64,000 nt of DNA, from positions 5,364,873-5,428,872 of the forward strand of contig OY755173.1 of assembly GCA_963576735.1 (NCBI GenBank), given 5' to 3'. The notes below the pieces were generated by a model, which saw only the letters and a program-made list of their open reading frames with translations, was not told where the DNA came from and made no database searches. Below are positions 46,042 to 57,216 of the stretch, in pieces. This DNA comes from Bedellia somnulentella (taxonomy: Eukaryota > Arthropoda > Insecta > Lepidoptera > Bedelliidae). Positions within the stretch are counted from its first letter, which is position 1. The number at the start of each line of letters is the position of its first letter. The translations under genes and the position numbers were made by a program.

Positions 46042-46526
46042 CTGATTGTAGGAAATTGGAATATGAAAGGAACTAATTAATTTTTAGAACTTTTACTGAT
46101 TACGTGTTTTTTTGCACTCAATTTAGGCAGGTTAAGCAGCTTAATACTAAGTCGTGACTTTTTGGCAGAATGTACGAATATAAATTAAATTAAAGGACTA
46201 AATTTTCTTGGATATCAGGTTCATTAATATACTAAAAAGTATTATATTTTCTTTACAAGTGCATTCAAAACAGTCGCATGCTATACTTTAGCTTTTAGTC
46301 ATTATAGCTCGATTCCTTAAAGACCTCGCCTTCGGGTAAGTTTTAGAATCTACATCAGCCGTAATGACTCACTTTACTTTGCTTACTTGACAACATAATG
46401 AAAGAATATAATTTCAGAAAAAAATATAAAACACACATCAATTGATTAAAAAAGTAACATAAAATAAGAAGTAAATATAATGACGGATCTACACATTGGT
46501 TAAGTGATCTGACAATAAATAGTTTT
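46042..46526 (-). other. Intron, nothing recognised
   Basis: AT-rich sequence without identifiable elements. Confidence 0.45.
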
Positions 46527-46699
46527 GGTATGGAATAGCACTATCCCATTTATAATCGAGGTTATGAGATATATGAGGCGACTTTAGGCTAATGAGCTTT
46601 TTAAGTTATTGTTGGCTGAATTTTTTTCCTACTCTACTTCCAATTGTAAAGCTCTGTTCTCCCCTTTTTGGGATTTATAGCCATGAGTATGTATGTATT
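46527..46699 (+). repeat. SIR-245 copy, shortened
   Basis: Has the head and tail but lacks part of the middle (ctttttaagttattgttggc then ttttttcctactctactt). It is followed at 46708-46790 by a decayed RTE 3' end in reverse. Confidence 0.7.
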
Positions 46700-46797
46700 T
46701 TTATAAGTGTACGCATATTCACGACATTAAGTTCCAGTAAAGTAGGCTGAAAGTATATTGACATCATGTTAGATCCTGAGAAATATTTTTTTGCCTC

Positions 46798-46868
46798 AGA
46801 GCTTTTATGGGAATGAGTAAATAGGTAAAGGTGAGCTTTACCTATTTTCTCATTCCCATAAAAGCTCT
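46798..46868. repeat. 33-bp inverted repeat, 5-nt loop
   Basis: 46798-46830 and 46836-46868 pair at 32 of 33 positions (arm starts agagcttttatgggaatgag). A transcript of either strand would fold into a tight hairpin. Confidence 0.9.
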
Positions 46869-47177
46869 AATTCCCGTCTAAACGATATAATGCTAACGCT
46901 CGATTATTAACACAGATTATGTATATTAAATTTAGTAGCTTTTATTTTCCGGCAAGCATTTAAATATTGTAAGTAGCGAGCCTTCGGGTCAGGTCGGCCT
47001 GCGAATAACTCTGTCAAGTTAACAATACTTTGTTCTTGGAATCGGAATTTTCTCATTATAATACTAACATTTTGTAGTCACATTTTTTAAACATTTATAC
47101 GGGCAATTGTTTTAAATGTTTTTAGTTTATTTAAATGTTAAAACAAAGAGACATATAGAGAAGTATAATTCATAAAA
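46869..47177 (-). other. Intron, nothing recognised
   Basis: AT-rich, with a small GC patch (ccttcgggtcaggtcggcct) near 46981. Confidence 0.45.
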
Positions 47178-47410
47178 ACATACACTCACAGCTATAAATC
47201 CCAAAAAGGGGTGGCTATGGCATCGGAATTAGAATTTTCTTATCCACTTTTGGAGGTTGTATGGGGATACGTTTGTATATTATAGTTAGGTGCTGATGCA
47301 TCTTCAGCCACGTCGCCGCTCAACAAGCACTTAATGAACAAGCCGACTACCTATAGTTTCCTCTTACGACATCCGTCGGAAGAAATGGGTTAGTGCTAGG
47401 CTAACACAGC
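47178..47410 (-). repeat. SIR-245 copy, diverged
   Basis: Ends 48 bp from the donor of the exon at 47458; diverged middle (cttcagccacgtcgccgctc). Confidence 0.75.
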
Positions 47411-47457
47411 GCATAATTTAACAGATTCATAAAGATAACATATAAATAAGCACATAC

Positions 47458-47702
47458 CACTTTTTCTCCACCAAAAGCAACCAGAGGATTAGTGAAGTTG
47501 AAAGGCGATTGTTGCAGTCTTCTATTAACTTCGCTGGCAAACGCTGGATACGAGGGTGAAGGTGATGGGGCTACGGCGATGTATGAGCGAAATGCTCTGA
47601 GTGCTTTGGCTGTGGGTTCTTTGCGGAGCGGCCCGCTTAGGTACCGCACTGCTTGGCCTACTTCATACTGCTCTACGTCTACGCCTATTGCTGCATATTC
47701 GC
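47458..47702 (-). CDS. Gyc76C: Receptor guanylyl cyclase, extracellular exon (intact copy)
   Basis: 245 bp, acceptor acataccag, donor GTATGT; two leading bases complete a codon from an exon beyond the window, phase 0 out. Encodes EYAAIGVDVEQYEVGQAVRY, LSGPLRKEPTAKALRAFRSY, IAVAPSPSPSYPAFASEVNR and RLQQSPFNFTNPLVAFGGEK-V. This lies in the ligand-binding region, upstream of the HDAVWVYA exon. It is the most 5' exon identified; the N terminus and signal peptide are not visible. Its 5' half is tandemly repeated to the right. Confidence 0.9.
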
Positions 47703-47851
47703 CTGGTATGTGAAATTTAAAGGTAACTATGCTTAATTGATTTAGATATTGTCACAATAGTTAGGGTAGCGTGAAACACTAATGAATGACAGACAAAAAG
47801 GTATCAGAGCTAGTCCGTGAAAAACGTCATATGCTCATATTTTATTAATAT

Positions 47852-47997
47852 TGAAGGTAATGGGGTATATGCGATGTATGAGCGAAATGCTCTGAGCGCT
47901 TTCGCCGTAGGTTCTTTGCGGAGCGGCCCGCTTAGGTGCCGCACTGCTTGGCCTACTTCATACTGCTTTACGTCTACGCCTATGGCTGCATATTCGC
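47852..47997 (-). pseudogene. Partial exon copy 2 (extracellular exon)
   Basis: Repeats the acceptor and first ~140 bp of the exon at 47458-47702, reading EYAAIGVDVKQYEVGQAVRH and LSGPLRKEPTAKALRAFRSY, then breaks at IA. The second half and donor are missing. Still open and little diverged. Confidence 0.9.
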
Positions 47998-48138
47998 CTG
48001 GTATGATGGGAAATTAGAAGGGATTAAGTATGGTTAGTTGATGTAGAATACTGTAAGAATAGTGTAAAACAATAATAAGACACAAAAATTTCTCAGTTAG
48101 TCCGCTATTTTTTTTATTTTAATAATCTAAAATATATT

Positions 48139-48283
48139 AAAGGTGATGGGGCCACGGCGATGTATGAGCGGAATGCTCGAAGTGCTTTGGCCGTAGGTTC
48201 TTTGCAGAGCGGCCAGCTTAGGTACCGCACTGCTTGGCCTACTTCATATTGCTCTACGTCTACGCCTATGGCTGCATATTCGC
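48139..48283 (-). pseudogene. Partial exon copy 3 (extracellular exon)
   Basis: Same truncated unit 286 bp further right: EYAAIGVDVEQYEVGQAVRY, LSWPLCKEPTAKALRAFRSY, IAVAPSP. Open through the homologous part; Gly to Trp and Arg to Cys changes. No donor. Confidence 0.9.
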
Positions 48284-48433
48284 CTGGTATGTGAAATTGA
48301 AAGGATCTAAGTATGGTTAGTTGATTTAGATATTGTAACAATAGTTGGGATAGCGTGAAACACTAATGAATGAGACACAAAATGGTCTCAGCTAGTCCGC
48401 GAAAAATGTCACATGCTCATATTTTATTAATCT

Positions 48434-48448
48434 TGAAGGTGATGGGGC
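48434..48448 (-). pseudogene. Exon copy 4, far fragment left of the BEL element
   Basis: gaaggtgatggggc is the 3' border of the fourth exon copy; the rest continues at 53184 on the other side of the retrotransposon. Confidence 0.85.
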
Positions 48449-48576
48449 TGTTGAGAAATGTTGCTATGGTAATAACAAGCTTGTAAAATGCTCTTCTTTT
48501 CTACATTCTGTACAAAATTATTTCATGTAAAATAAAAATTAATAAAAATTATATTCTTTTTGTTATTTATTTAACA
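48449..48576 (+). repeat. BEL 5' LTR
   Basis: 128 bp, TGTTGAGAAATGTTG ... ATTTAACA; AT-rich with a possible tail signal aataaa-like stretch (aaaataaaaattaataaaaa). Confidence 0.95.
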
Positions 48577-48608
48577 AAAGTGGTGCCGAAACCGTTTCGT
48601 GGTGTGTA

Positions 48609-50228
48609 ATGACTGATACAAGCAAAAAGCCGACAGGCGAAATGAACGAAAAGCTGAAAATTTTAAAAATTAAAATTAGTCAATTCAAGGGGCAAATTAC
48701 AAGGGCGCAGACCTTTGCTAATAAACAAAGCAGCAATGAATCATTGGACGTCGAAGGTCTTAAATTAAGGTACAAAGACCTGCAGGATGGTTTGCAGCTA
48801 TTCAAGCAAAATTGCACCGATTTGATGGTTCTCACGGACACTGAGGTTGACGAAGGAGTTTTAGAAGAATACTGTTATGATACGATGTCTGCAATACAAA
48901 CAATGATAAAAGATGAACCAACTGTAAACAAGAGGAATTCTGTGGCGTCTCGGTTGCCGCAAATTGAGATATTGACATTTGACGGAAAGGATATCACGAA
49001 ATTTTTATCATTTATTAATATGTTTGATACTGTGGTAGACAGTGACAGTTCTTTAACACCTCTACAGAAATTTGTTTATTTACGTAAATATGTTTCAGGG
49101 GAAGCCTTACAGTTGATCGAGAATTTGCCATTATGTGATAGTTCATACATACAGGCCGTAGGTTTGCTCAAGTCAAGGTATGATAACAAATGTTTAATAA
49201 TTACACACCATGTAAATTCTATATTAGATTACCAGCCAATTTCAAGGGGAACAGCCTCCGAGCTTCGAAATTTAGTCTCTGTTGCTAGGCAACATTTAGA
49301 AGCTTTGAAAGGTCTCGGTCAAAAAGTTGAGTATTGGGATATGATAATTATACCTATTTTATTACGCAAGGTTGATAGTTCTTGCTGTAGGTCATATCAC
49401 TCTGAACGAGATCCATCGAAGCTTCCTACAACAGAGGAATTATTGAATTTTGTACAGAGAAGAGCAATGAGTTTTGAAGAATCGCACTGTAATATTCATA
49501 AGTCAGTAACAAAAGGTTCTTACTCTAATGCTATCAATATAGCCAACTTATCTACCAGTAACGCAAAGGCTGTCAAAAAATGCATTTTCTGCAAATTTAA
49601 AAATCATAAATTATTTCAGTGCAACGAGTTTTTGGCATTAAATGTTCAAGATCGAATAAATTTTGTCACTAAAGAAAAATTATGCCCCGTTTGTTTAAAT
49701 TTTCACTGCAAAAAATGCAGTTTTTATTTCAAATGTAACTTTTGTAAGAGTAGAGAACATAACACATTGTTACATTTAGAGAGCGAAGTGTGTAATTTTG
49801 CAAACAATCACATTGACAGCCGCACTATGATTTTACTACCTACTATCAAAGTATTATTCAAGGGTAGTAACGGTGCAAAAATTATTGCGCGAGGTTTAGT
49901 CGATACTGGTAGCCAAGTCTGTTTTATAAAACACCACTTAGTGGAAAAATTGGGTGCGGTCATGTTTGACTATAATATAAATATTACGGCATTAGGTCAA
50001 TATGAGAAACCCGTTACCAAAGCCGTCAATTTGTGCATGTTTTCGAGGCACAACAATTACAGTTGCAATGCACTGTTTTCTGTGGTTGACAATATAACAA
50101 CTTATCTTCCACAGACATCATTTGAGCTTCGGAACTTGTCGATTCCAGATTCCATCGAATTAGCTGATGATGAGTTTAATACCTCTGGTGAAATAAGTTT
50201 TCTGGTATCAGCAGATATATTCTGCTAA
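48609..50228 (+). CDS. BEL/Pao gag-protease (539 aa, truncated by a stop)
   Basis: Starts MTDTSKKPTGEMNEKL, 32 bp after the primer-binding region. Residues about 1-75 are helical and charged; 115-300 form the BEL-type gag core (LTPLQKFVYLRKYVSGEALQ). Cysteine motifs follow: CIFCKFKNHKLFQC (about 325-338), CPVCLNFHCKKC (359-370) and CNFCKSREHNTLLH. The aspartic protease active site is ARGLVDTGSQVCF (Asp 432). The frame ends at a TAA (50226-50228) but continues in the same frame immediately after (MLPDKRTLNAGN), so this stop is secondary and cuts gag-protease from RT. Confidence 0.9.
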   Translation: MTDTSKKPTGEMNEKLKILKIKISQFKGQITRAQTFANKQSSNESLDVEGLKLRYKDLQDGLQLFKQNCTDLMVLTDTEVDEGVLEEYCYDTMSAIQTMIKDEPTVNKRNSVASRLPQIEILTFDGKDITKFLSFINMFDTVVDSDSSLTPLQKFVYLRKYVSGEALQLIENLPLCDSSYIQAVGLLKSRYDNKCLIITHHVNSILDYQPISRGTASELRNLVSVARQHLEALKGLGQKVEYWDMIIIPILLRKVDSSCCRSYHSERDPSKLPTTEELLNFVQRRAMSFEESHCNIHKSVTKGSYSNAINIANLSTSNAKAVKKCIFCKFKNHKLFQCNEFLALNVQDRINFVTKEKLCPVCLNFHCKKCSFYFKCNFCKSREHNTLLHLESEVCNFANNHIDSRTMILLPTIKVLFKGSNGAKIIARGLVDTGSQVCFIKHHLVEKLGAVMFDYNINITALGQYEKPVTKAVNLCMFSRHNNYSCNALFSVVDNITTYLPQTSFELRNLSIPDSIELADDEFNTSGEISFLVSADIFC

Positions 50229-52959
50229 ATAATGTTACCAGACAAAAGGACTTTAAATGCAGGAAACTTATATTTTTTAGCTACAAAATATGGCTATATG
50301 ATATCTGGCAAAGTTATTCATTCAAACAATATTTGTTTAAATAATCTGAATAATCCAAAAAAGGTTGTTTTGCATACAACTGAAAATTCTAGCTCACATG
50401 TAAACGAAATTCCGCAGAAATTTTGGGAGGAGCAGCATATTCTCAATGTTACTGAAAACAGAATAGGTAATGAAAATATCTATGAAACAATGTTCAAACA
50501 ATCTGTCGAATTGATAGATAAGAGGTTTCACGTAAATCTGCCTCTTAAACTTCCTTTGAAAGAGCTAAAATTCGGAGTTTCATTTAGTAATGCAAATAAA
50601 CGACTTAATATGTTGTGTAAAACATTTTCTAAAAATAAAAATTTCAACAAGAATATACAACGTTCATTAATGAATTTGTAGATCTAGGTCACGCATCTCC
50701 CATTGATTTGTTAGAATTAAATAGACCTCTTGATCAATGTTACTTTTTGCCACACCACGCCGTCCTTAGAGAAGATAAGATTACTACAAAGTTAAGTGTA
50801 GTTTTTGATGCCAGCGTTAAGACTGATTTAGGGCTATGCTCAAACGACGTTTTATATAGTGTTCCAGTAGTGCAGAAGGAGTTATTCCATATTCTTATAC
50901 TTTTTCGTACATATAATGTTATTTGCCTGAGTGACTGTAGACAAATGTATAGGCAGGTTTTAATAGACGAATCTATGCGTCCTTTGCAATTAATGCTGTG
51001 GAAAGAAAATTATGATGATGATCAATTATTTGGTGCTGCAACTCTTGAATTAGCTAAACAAGCATGTCGTGAATTAGTTGGAATAATGGCAAAGGGCAGT
51101 TTTGAGCTACACAAATGGTGTAGCAGCAACCCGTTGATTTTAGATGAGATACCGAATGATAAAAGATATTTTAAAAATATAGATATAGACAATAAAAATT
51201 TGTCTGTCAAGGCTTTAGGGTTGTCACTTGATTTAAAGTCAGATAGTTTTGTTATTCATCAACCTTGCGGCAAATTACCTAACGTATGGACTAAGCGTAG
51301 TGCACTTAGCTTTATAGGAGCATTTTTTAATCCCTTGAGATTGGCCGGTCCTATAGTTACAAGAGCTAAATAGTTTTTACAAAGGGTTTGGAAAGAAAAT
51401 CTTGACTGGGATGACCCACTACCAAGTAAAGTTTTATTGTCGTGGAACAAGTTTTTTCATGATTTAATGAATATGCAACCCATATCCCGTAATTTAATGA
51501 TAAGTTCCGCCAAACAAATTGATCTGATTGGATATTGTGATGCATCTAGCATTGCTTATGGAGCTTGTTTATACACTAGAGCTGTGTGTGAGAATAATGT
51601 AGTGGTTACACTTCTTTGCAGTAAATCTCGAATCGCTCCGTTAAGAAATAAGCAGACAATTCCTAAATTGGAATTAAGTGCATGCCATCTTTTATCTAAG
51701 TTATTTACCAAAGTTCGGCTTATATTTAATAGCTATTTATTTAATAATATGATTTTATATAGTGATTCTCAAGTTGCCTTATGCTGGATAAAAAATCCAC
51801 CTAAGAAAGATATTTATGTTTGCAACAGAGTTAAAATTATAATCGATCAAACGAAGGATTGCATTTGGGGTCATGTTGCTGGAGAAATTAATCCAGCAGA
51901 TAAACTGTCGCGAGGTTTGATGCCTTCAGATTTAGGAACTGATAAGTTATGGTGGCATGGAACTGAATATTTGCAAAGTATGGATTATAAAGCTATTGAA
52001 TACAATTTTAAAAATTACACAAAACTTAAAGAAACTAATGATATTGAAGGTGTTAATGATAATCGCAGTTGTTATTGTTTATGTTATAATGTTTATTGCA
52101 GTGTTATTGATGAAGTACTACCTATTTCGAATTATTATTTTATATTCATCGCTTTCAAAATAACTGAGAGTAACTTGTTATGTTTTGAGATTCGAATATA
52201 AAAAATATTATATATAATTGTCATATAATTTCTTAATAATAGAATGTTTTTTAGCGGCTTTAAAGATATTCATTGCCAGAAGGGGTGTTCCTAGTACTAT
52301 ATTTTGCGATAATGCGAGCACTTTTAAAGGTGCTAATAACCAATTATGTAAATTATGTAACGATTTATGTAAATCTCAGATTCAAGAAAGTGATGTAACA
52401 AAGTTTTGTAACATTAAAGGCGTTGATTTTAAGTTTATTCCAAGCTATTAAGTTAATTCTGTAAAATCTACAAAATACCACTTCAAAAGAGTTGTGGGTT
52501 CTTTGCTATTTACCCTACGAACAGTTTAATACTGTAATTGTAGAAATTGAAGCTATTCTCAATTCAAGGCCCATTACCCAGTTTACAAGTGATAATTCAG
52601 ATTTTACTTTTTTAACCCCTGGTCACTTTTTAATTAATCAGCCTCTTACAGCTTTACCTGAACCTGAGATAAAAAGGGAAAATGTAAATAGTTTGCGATT
52701 CTGGAAGAAAATCGCAAAAATAAAACAAGATTTCTGGAATGTTTGGCATAAAAGTTATTTGTCTCAATTAAATAATCGACCTAAGTGGTTTAACGTTTTT
52801 CCTGATATTAAAGAAGGTGTGTTAGTTCTATTAATAGGCATAAATGTATCGCCACTTCAATGGCCCATTGCTAGAGTCACAAAAGTGTTTCCTAGTACTG
52901 ATGGTCATGTTCGATCTGTTGAAGTTAAGACTTCCATAAACGAGCTGTTAATAAGGTAG
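50229..52959 (+). pseudogene. BEL/Pao pol: RT, RNase H, integrase, broken
   Basis: Pieces in order: protease-RT linker (50232-50681); RT N-terminal part with SVVFDASVKTDLG and CLSDCRQMYRQV (50708-51373), in which WKENYD runs straight into DDQLFGAATLELAKQ, so most of the palm up to the YxDD aspartates is deleted; RNase H with IGYCDASSIAYGACLY and LYSDSQVALCWI (51437-52201); integrase core scrap FCDNASTFKGANNQ (52218-52451); C-terminal integrase EIEAILNSRPIT and FWKKIAKIKQDFWNVWHKSY (52492-52959). There are frame changes near 50690, 52210 and 52470 and an in-frame TAG at 51371-51373. Incapable of making enzyme. Confidence 0.92.
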
Positions 52960-53050
52960 CTGTCTTGCCTATATATACTTAAGTATGTTTACCCCTTTAT
53001 GTTATATTTATAAAGAATTATAAGGAATATGTTTTTATTTTTGGGGGGAG

Positions 53051-53178
53051 TGTTGAGAAATGTTGCTATGGTAATAACAAGCTTGTAAAATGCTCTTCTT
53101 TTCTACATTCTGTACAAAATTATTTCATGTAAAATAAAAATTAATAAAAATTATATTCTTTTTGTTATTTATTTAACA
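53051..53178 (+). repeat. BEL 3' LTR
   Basis: Same 128 bases as the 5' LTR, preceded by the polypurine tract and followed by the GGGGC duplication. Confidence 0.95.
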
Positions 53179-53183
53179 GGGGC

Positions 53184-53313
53184 CACGGCGATGTATGAGC
53201 AAATGCTCTAAGCGCTTTGGCCGTAGGTTCTTTGCAGAGTGGCCCGCTTAGGTGCCGCACTGCTTGGCCTACTTCATACAGCTCTACGTCTACGCCTATT
53301 GCTGCATATTCGC
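53184..53313 (-). pseudogene. Partial exon copy 4, near fragment
   Basis: Continues copy 4 from 48434-48448 once the BEL element and one GGGGC are discounted. One base is missing near 53198 (gtatgagcaaatgc against gtatgagcgaaatgc), breaking the frame. Confidence 0.9.
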
Positions 53314-53614
53314 CTGGTATGATGGGAAATTAGAAGGGTTTAAGTATGGTTTGTCGATTTAGAATATTTAACCGACTTCAAAAAAGGAGGTTCTCAGTTC
53401 GATTGTTTGTATGTATGTATGTATAATTGTCCGCGATTATCTTGGCTTAAGCTATTTGGATGCGGTTTTCAGAAAAGTATTCGTTACATTTAGGAGAAGG
53501 TTTTAGTGCTTTAACCGACCAAAAAAAGAAAGGAGGTTCTGTGTTTGACCTGTATGTATGTCTGTTGGTCCGCGATTATTTAAGGATAGTGTTAAATAAT
53601 AATGACACACAAAA
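53314..53614 (-). other. Duplicated intron flank with short repeats
   Basis: Continues the flank of the repeated exon unit, then holds two accgac..aaaaa.ggaggtt motifs (about 53371 and 53514) each followed by tatgtatgt runs, the look of short interspersed repeat ends. Confidence 0.45.
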
Positions 53615-53670
53615 ACTTGCTTGGCCTACTTCATATTTCTTTACGTCTACGCCTATTGCTGCATATTCGC
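53615..53670 (-). pseudogene. Partial exon copy 5 (extracellular exon)
   Basis: Only the acceptor-proximal ~55 bp remain (gcttggcctacttcatattt, tctacgcctattgctgcata). Confidence 0.8.
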
Positions 53671-53740
53671 CTGGTATGATATGAAGTTCAATTATAAATT
53701 TACTTAATCATAAAATATAGTTTTTGCAGGTTTTAATCTA

Positions 53741-53988
53741 CATACATACATATACTCACGGCTATAAATCCCTAGAAGGGGTAGCCAGAGCTAAGGAATT
53801 AGAAATTTCTCAGCCACTTTTGGATAAGTTAAGTGGGAAAAAGATGGTAAAATAAAGGTTGTTGGTGATGGGTCTCCAACCGCATCGCCCAAAAATCCCT
53901 TAAAAGCCCCAATACTGTTAGTCGCCTCTTACGTTCACCCACCAGAAGAAATGGGTTAGTGTTATTCTAATCCGACACTACACAGCTG
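53741..53988 (-). repeat. SIR-245 copy
   Basis: Full-length and close to consensus. Confidence 0.9.
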
Positions 53989-54117
53989 TTTTAATCTAAT
54001 GCAACTATATTACTCTAAATACAAACATTTTAGAAAGAGAAAGTTAAAAGGGTTTAGGTATGATATGCTCAGTAGGTTCAGAATATTGCAGCAGTTATAA
54101 GGATAATATATATATTT

Positions 54118-54176
54118 GTAGCAGCCTTCTAATGACTTCGCTGGCGATCGTAGAATACGCGGGCGAAGGTGATTTG
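54118..54176 (-). pseudogene. Orphan mid-exon fragment (extracellular exon)
   Basis: gcagccttctaatgacttcg then ctggcgatcgtagaatacgc matches 47514-47565, the half of the exon absent from copies 2-5, so a more complete duplicate once existed here. Confidence 0.75.
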
Positions 54177-54220
54177 GAACACGTTCTTAGAGAAAATACT
54201 CGTAGTTATTTTAAATGAAA

Positions 54221-54339
54221 TCTATACTTATAATAAATCTGTAGAGAGGTCAATTCTGTACATGAAATATATTTTGAAAATAACTATCAGGTGATGATTA
54301 GGGATCGATACTAATGCCAAAAATGCAATCAGTAAAATT

Positions 54340-54381
<42 letters not shown>

Positions 54382-57009
54382 GGTTTGTATGTTCCTTATG
54401 GAAACAAAAACTACTCGACGGATTTTAACCAAACTTGGTACAATTATTCTTCATACTCCTGCACAGGTTTTTGTATACTTTCCAGCAGAGTAGTAAAGGG
54501 GAATTTTGGGAAATCTTGGAAAAACGGGACAAGTTACTCCATTTTTTAAACTTCCGTCGCGTGTGCAGCCTTAATGGTTAAAGTTACATAAAATGTATGT
54601 ATGGAGGAAAAAATCTTCATAAAATTTTCTAAAAAAAAATGTTCAACAGCATATGTCTATCTTTTATGGTTGACTCACAATATCACGTGTAACTCCTGAT
54701 AGCTTAGTAGTTCGGAGTATTCTGATTATATTTGTTTACTCTTACGTTTATAATACTCTCACTCATCCCTAATTTAAAAAAGGTAACATTATTACCTATT
54801 CAATAAAAAAAATATCATAGAAATCAGTAGAGAAACAGCGAAATTACACATGAAATAAGCCATCGCGCCCGTGACCAAAACCAAATAATTACTAATGTAC
54901 ATATTAAATACTAGATGGCGCCAGTAGTTGTAGTTGTTATAGTACTTCATTGCGTTTTACTCAACTCAACTTCAACTCATTCTAAAAATTAGTTTATGTT
55001 CGAAAATACTAAACCGTTCATATGAGCGCTTTCACAGAAATCACAAAGCTACACTCAGGGGCTGGAAATAAAAACTTCCCTCCATCCTCACTTTGTAGTT
55101 TTTAACAGCGCAAACCTCATACAAAAGCGCGCTGTGATTTGCATATTCACCAATAGATGGCACTGTCGGTAATTGCTACATCGCGGTATGATTTCTTCTT
55201 TATTAGAGTATATAAACCAAAAAATTCTTCGTGTCATGTGTCATGTCATAATGCGTCATGTCATGGCATGGATCATGATAACATTATGTTATCGTTGTCA
55301 TGATGAACGTACGTACGTACGATACAATAGTTTAAGTAAGTATTGCATGTAGGCGTTTATGTATGGAATTAGAGCTTCGGTTCGGTCGGGTGATTCCTTC
55401 GTAGTTTGAAGTAGTTCGAACCGAAATTGCGTTAATTTGCAACGTAAACAGCAAGTTGTATTGTTTATTGTATGTTGTATATCTCACTCTTTTTAATGAG
55501 TATTGAGTGAGAGCCTTTTTTTACTTCATGAGTAGCCCTCATTTGAGGCGAGGTAAAGAGAATGAAATATACTCTATTAACGGGTCAACAGTGAGGCACG
55601 CGTAATGTTGCCGCTTTGCACTGATGAATGAGGGAAAATGAGTTCTAATGTTTTATACTTGGTATTTTTTTATAAATAAACTTAAGGGCATCCCCGCATT
55701 TTGCAGCTATTGCGCTCACTCTTACGTCAAATTTACTGAGAGTGACAGGGACGGAAAAAACGCGCGCGCAGGATAAATGTAGTTTATTTAGTTTTATTGA
55801 ATAACTGCAATGTTTAAATGAAAAGTTACAGATGTTAAAGCTACGCGTATGTAGACACATGTATGTTATGCCAGTGGAGCCTATACGGTTTTTTTGAAAA
55901 CAAAGCATGTTCCAATTCAATTTTTTTCATCATATTTTTCAGCAATTTATTAAAATGTTAAACATCAAATTTTAACACCATGAACTAATCACCAACATAT
56001 ATTTTATTCATGTCATATCAATATCATCAAATCAGACTTTATAGAACTTCCAAACAATCAATATCAACCTATTTTTCCGGGGACGCCCTTAATTAAATTA
56101 TTCAAAATTTGTAAATTGAAACAAACTTTCTATAACTGCTTTATTAGTTTTTTTACTCACTTCGGCCCATTAATATCATTAAGCTATTCTAATTTGCCGT
56201 GTAGTGCCGGCTTTGCCGTGTAGTGCCGGCTTTGCCGTGTAGTGCCGACTTAGATTGCCGTGTAGTGCCGGCTTAGATTGCCGTGTAGTGCCGGCTTAGA
56301 ATGTCGCTACCCCTTTCTACCCACGGGTGTCGTAAGAGGTGACTAAGGGTATGGGGCCTTTAGTGGTTTTTGGGCGATGCGGTTGGAAACCCATCACCAA
56401 CTATACTACATTTCTGCCATCTACTCCCCTATCAATATCCAAATGTGGCTGAGGAGATTCTAGCTCTGCAGCTCTGGCTACCCCGTTTTGGGATTTATGG
56501 CCGTGAGTATATGTATATATGTATGTAAGCTAATCTAAGGTAAAATTAAAAAGGGTACTATTTGTAAGAAAACGCTAAAATAAACTGACTAATCATTCCA
56601 TCAAACTGACCCGACTCCTTCAACCGCGACACGAGTATAATGTATGTATCGACTCAACATTTAAATAGTCGGTAACTCACTCACTCACTTTGGTCTATTC
56701 AAGTGCTGCCTCGACTCGCGCCTCGAAAAAGTGAGGAGCTACGTGAGGTGGTTTATATTTCAAATACGAGAACTCCCTCATTTTCTCGCGACGAGTAACT
56801 CAAACGAGGTACCTCACGAGTTAGGGGTTATCACTAAGCAAGAAGGCTCTCTATTTCCAGTGTATTTCTTTACTCTATGGCTACACTATTCAGGAGTGCT
56901 CTAAGTAGTAATCATTGCGCTAAATTTCACAAATCTTGAGCAGTGTTTGAAGAAACCTCAGATATTAATAAAACAACGCTACCCGTGCGAAGCTGGGCCG
57001 ATCCACTAG
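54221..57009 (+). mobile_element. Helitron-like non-autonomous element, interrupted
   Basis: Same family as 62255-63229: starts TCTATACTTATAATAAATCT after an A, ends gcgaagctgggccgatccaCTAG before a T. Contains a (GTCT)n microsatellite at 54342-54381 and, unlike its relative, about 1.8 kb of extra sequence between roughly 55065 and 56890, which includes the SIR-245 copy at 56195. The remaining insert is unassigned. Confidence 0.75.
56195..56524 (+). repeat. SIR-245 copy with fivefold head
   Basis: The opening GCCGTGTAGTGCCGGCTT occurs five times in tandem (56195 to about 56300) before a single normal body of the gccggc subtype. Confidence 0.9.
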
Positions 57010-57216
57010 TAGTAAATAATATGATAACAAACATAAATCTAAAACAGTACCAAAAATGGATATAATATAGTAAATTGCAGCACACCAAGCTCAAACTGAA
57101 TATATTATGCCCTATAGTGCAATAACTTTTCACCTAAGCATAATGCATAACCTTATTTAAATTTTCTGGGTTTAATCTCTATTACTTTTATATTATACTT
57201 TTATATTATATTATAA

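Larger units (their letters stand above)
48449..53178 (+). mobile_element. BEL/Pao LTR retrotransposon, defective, identical LTRs
   Basis: 4,730 bp with 128-bp LTRs (48449-48576 and 53051-53178) that are identical at every base and begin TG, end CA. Target duplication GGGGC (48444-48448 and 53179-53183). A tRNA primer-binding site TGGTGCCGAAACC starts at 48581 and a polypurine tract GGGGGGAG ends at 53050. Domain order gag, A17-type protease, RT, RNase H, integrase identifies BEL/Pao. The coding region has stops, frameshifts and deletions. It inserted into a duplicated cyclase exon copy. Confidence 0.96.

Noticed and set aside
54342..54381. GTCT repeats
   Set aside because: Simple microsatellite inside the Helitron-like element; the relative at 62374 has only a few units.
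55645..55920. Minus-strand frame as a further 5' cyclase exon
   Set aside because: No ANF-receptor motif, no splice borders in phase, and it lies within the insert of a Helitron-like element.
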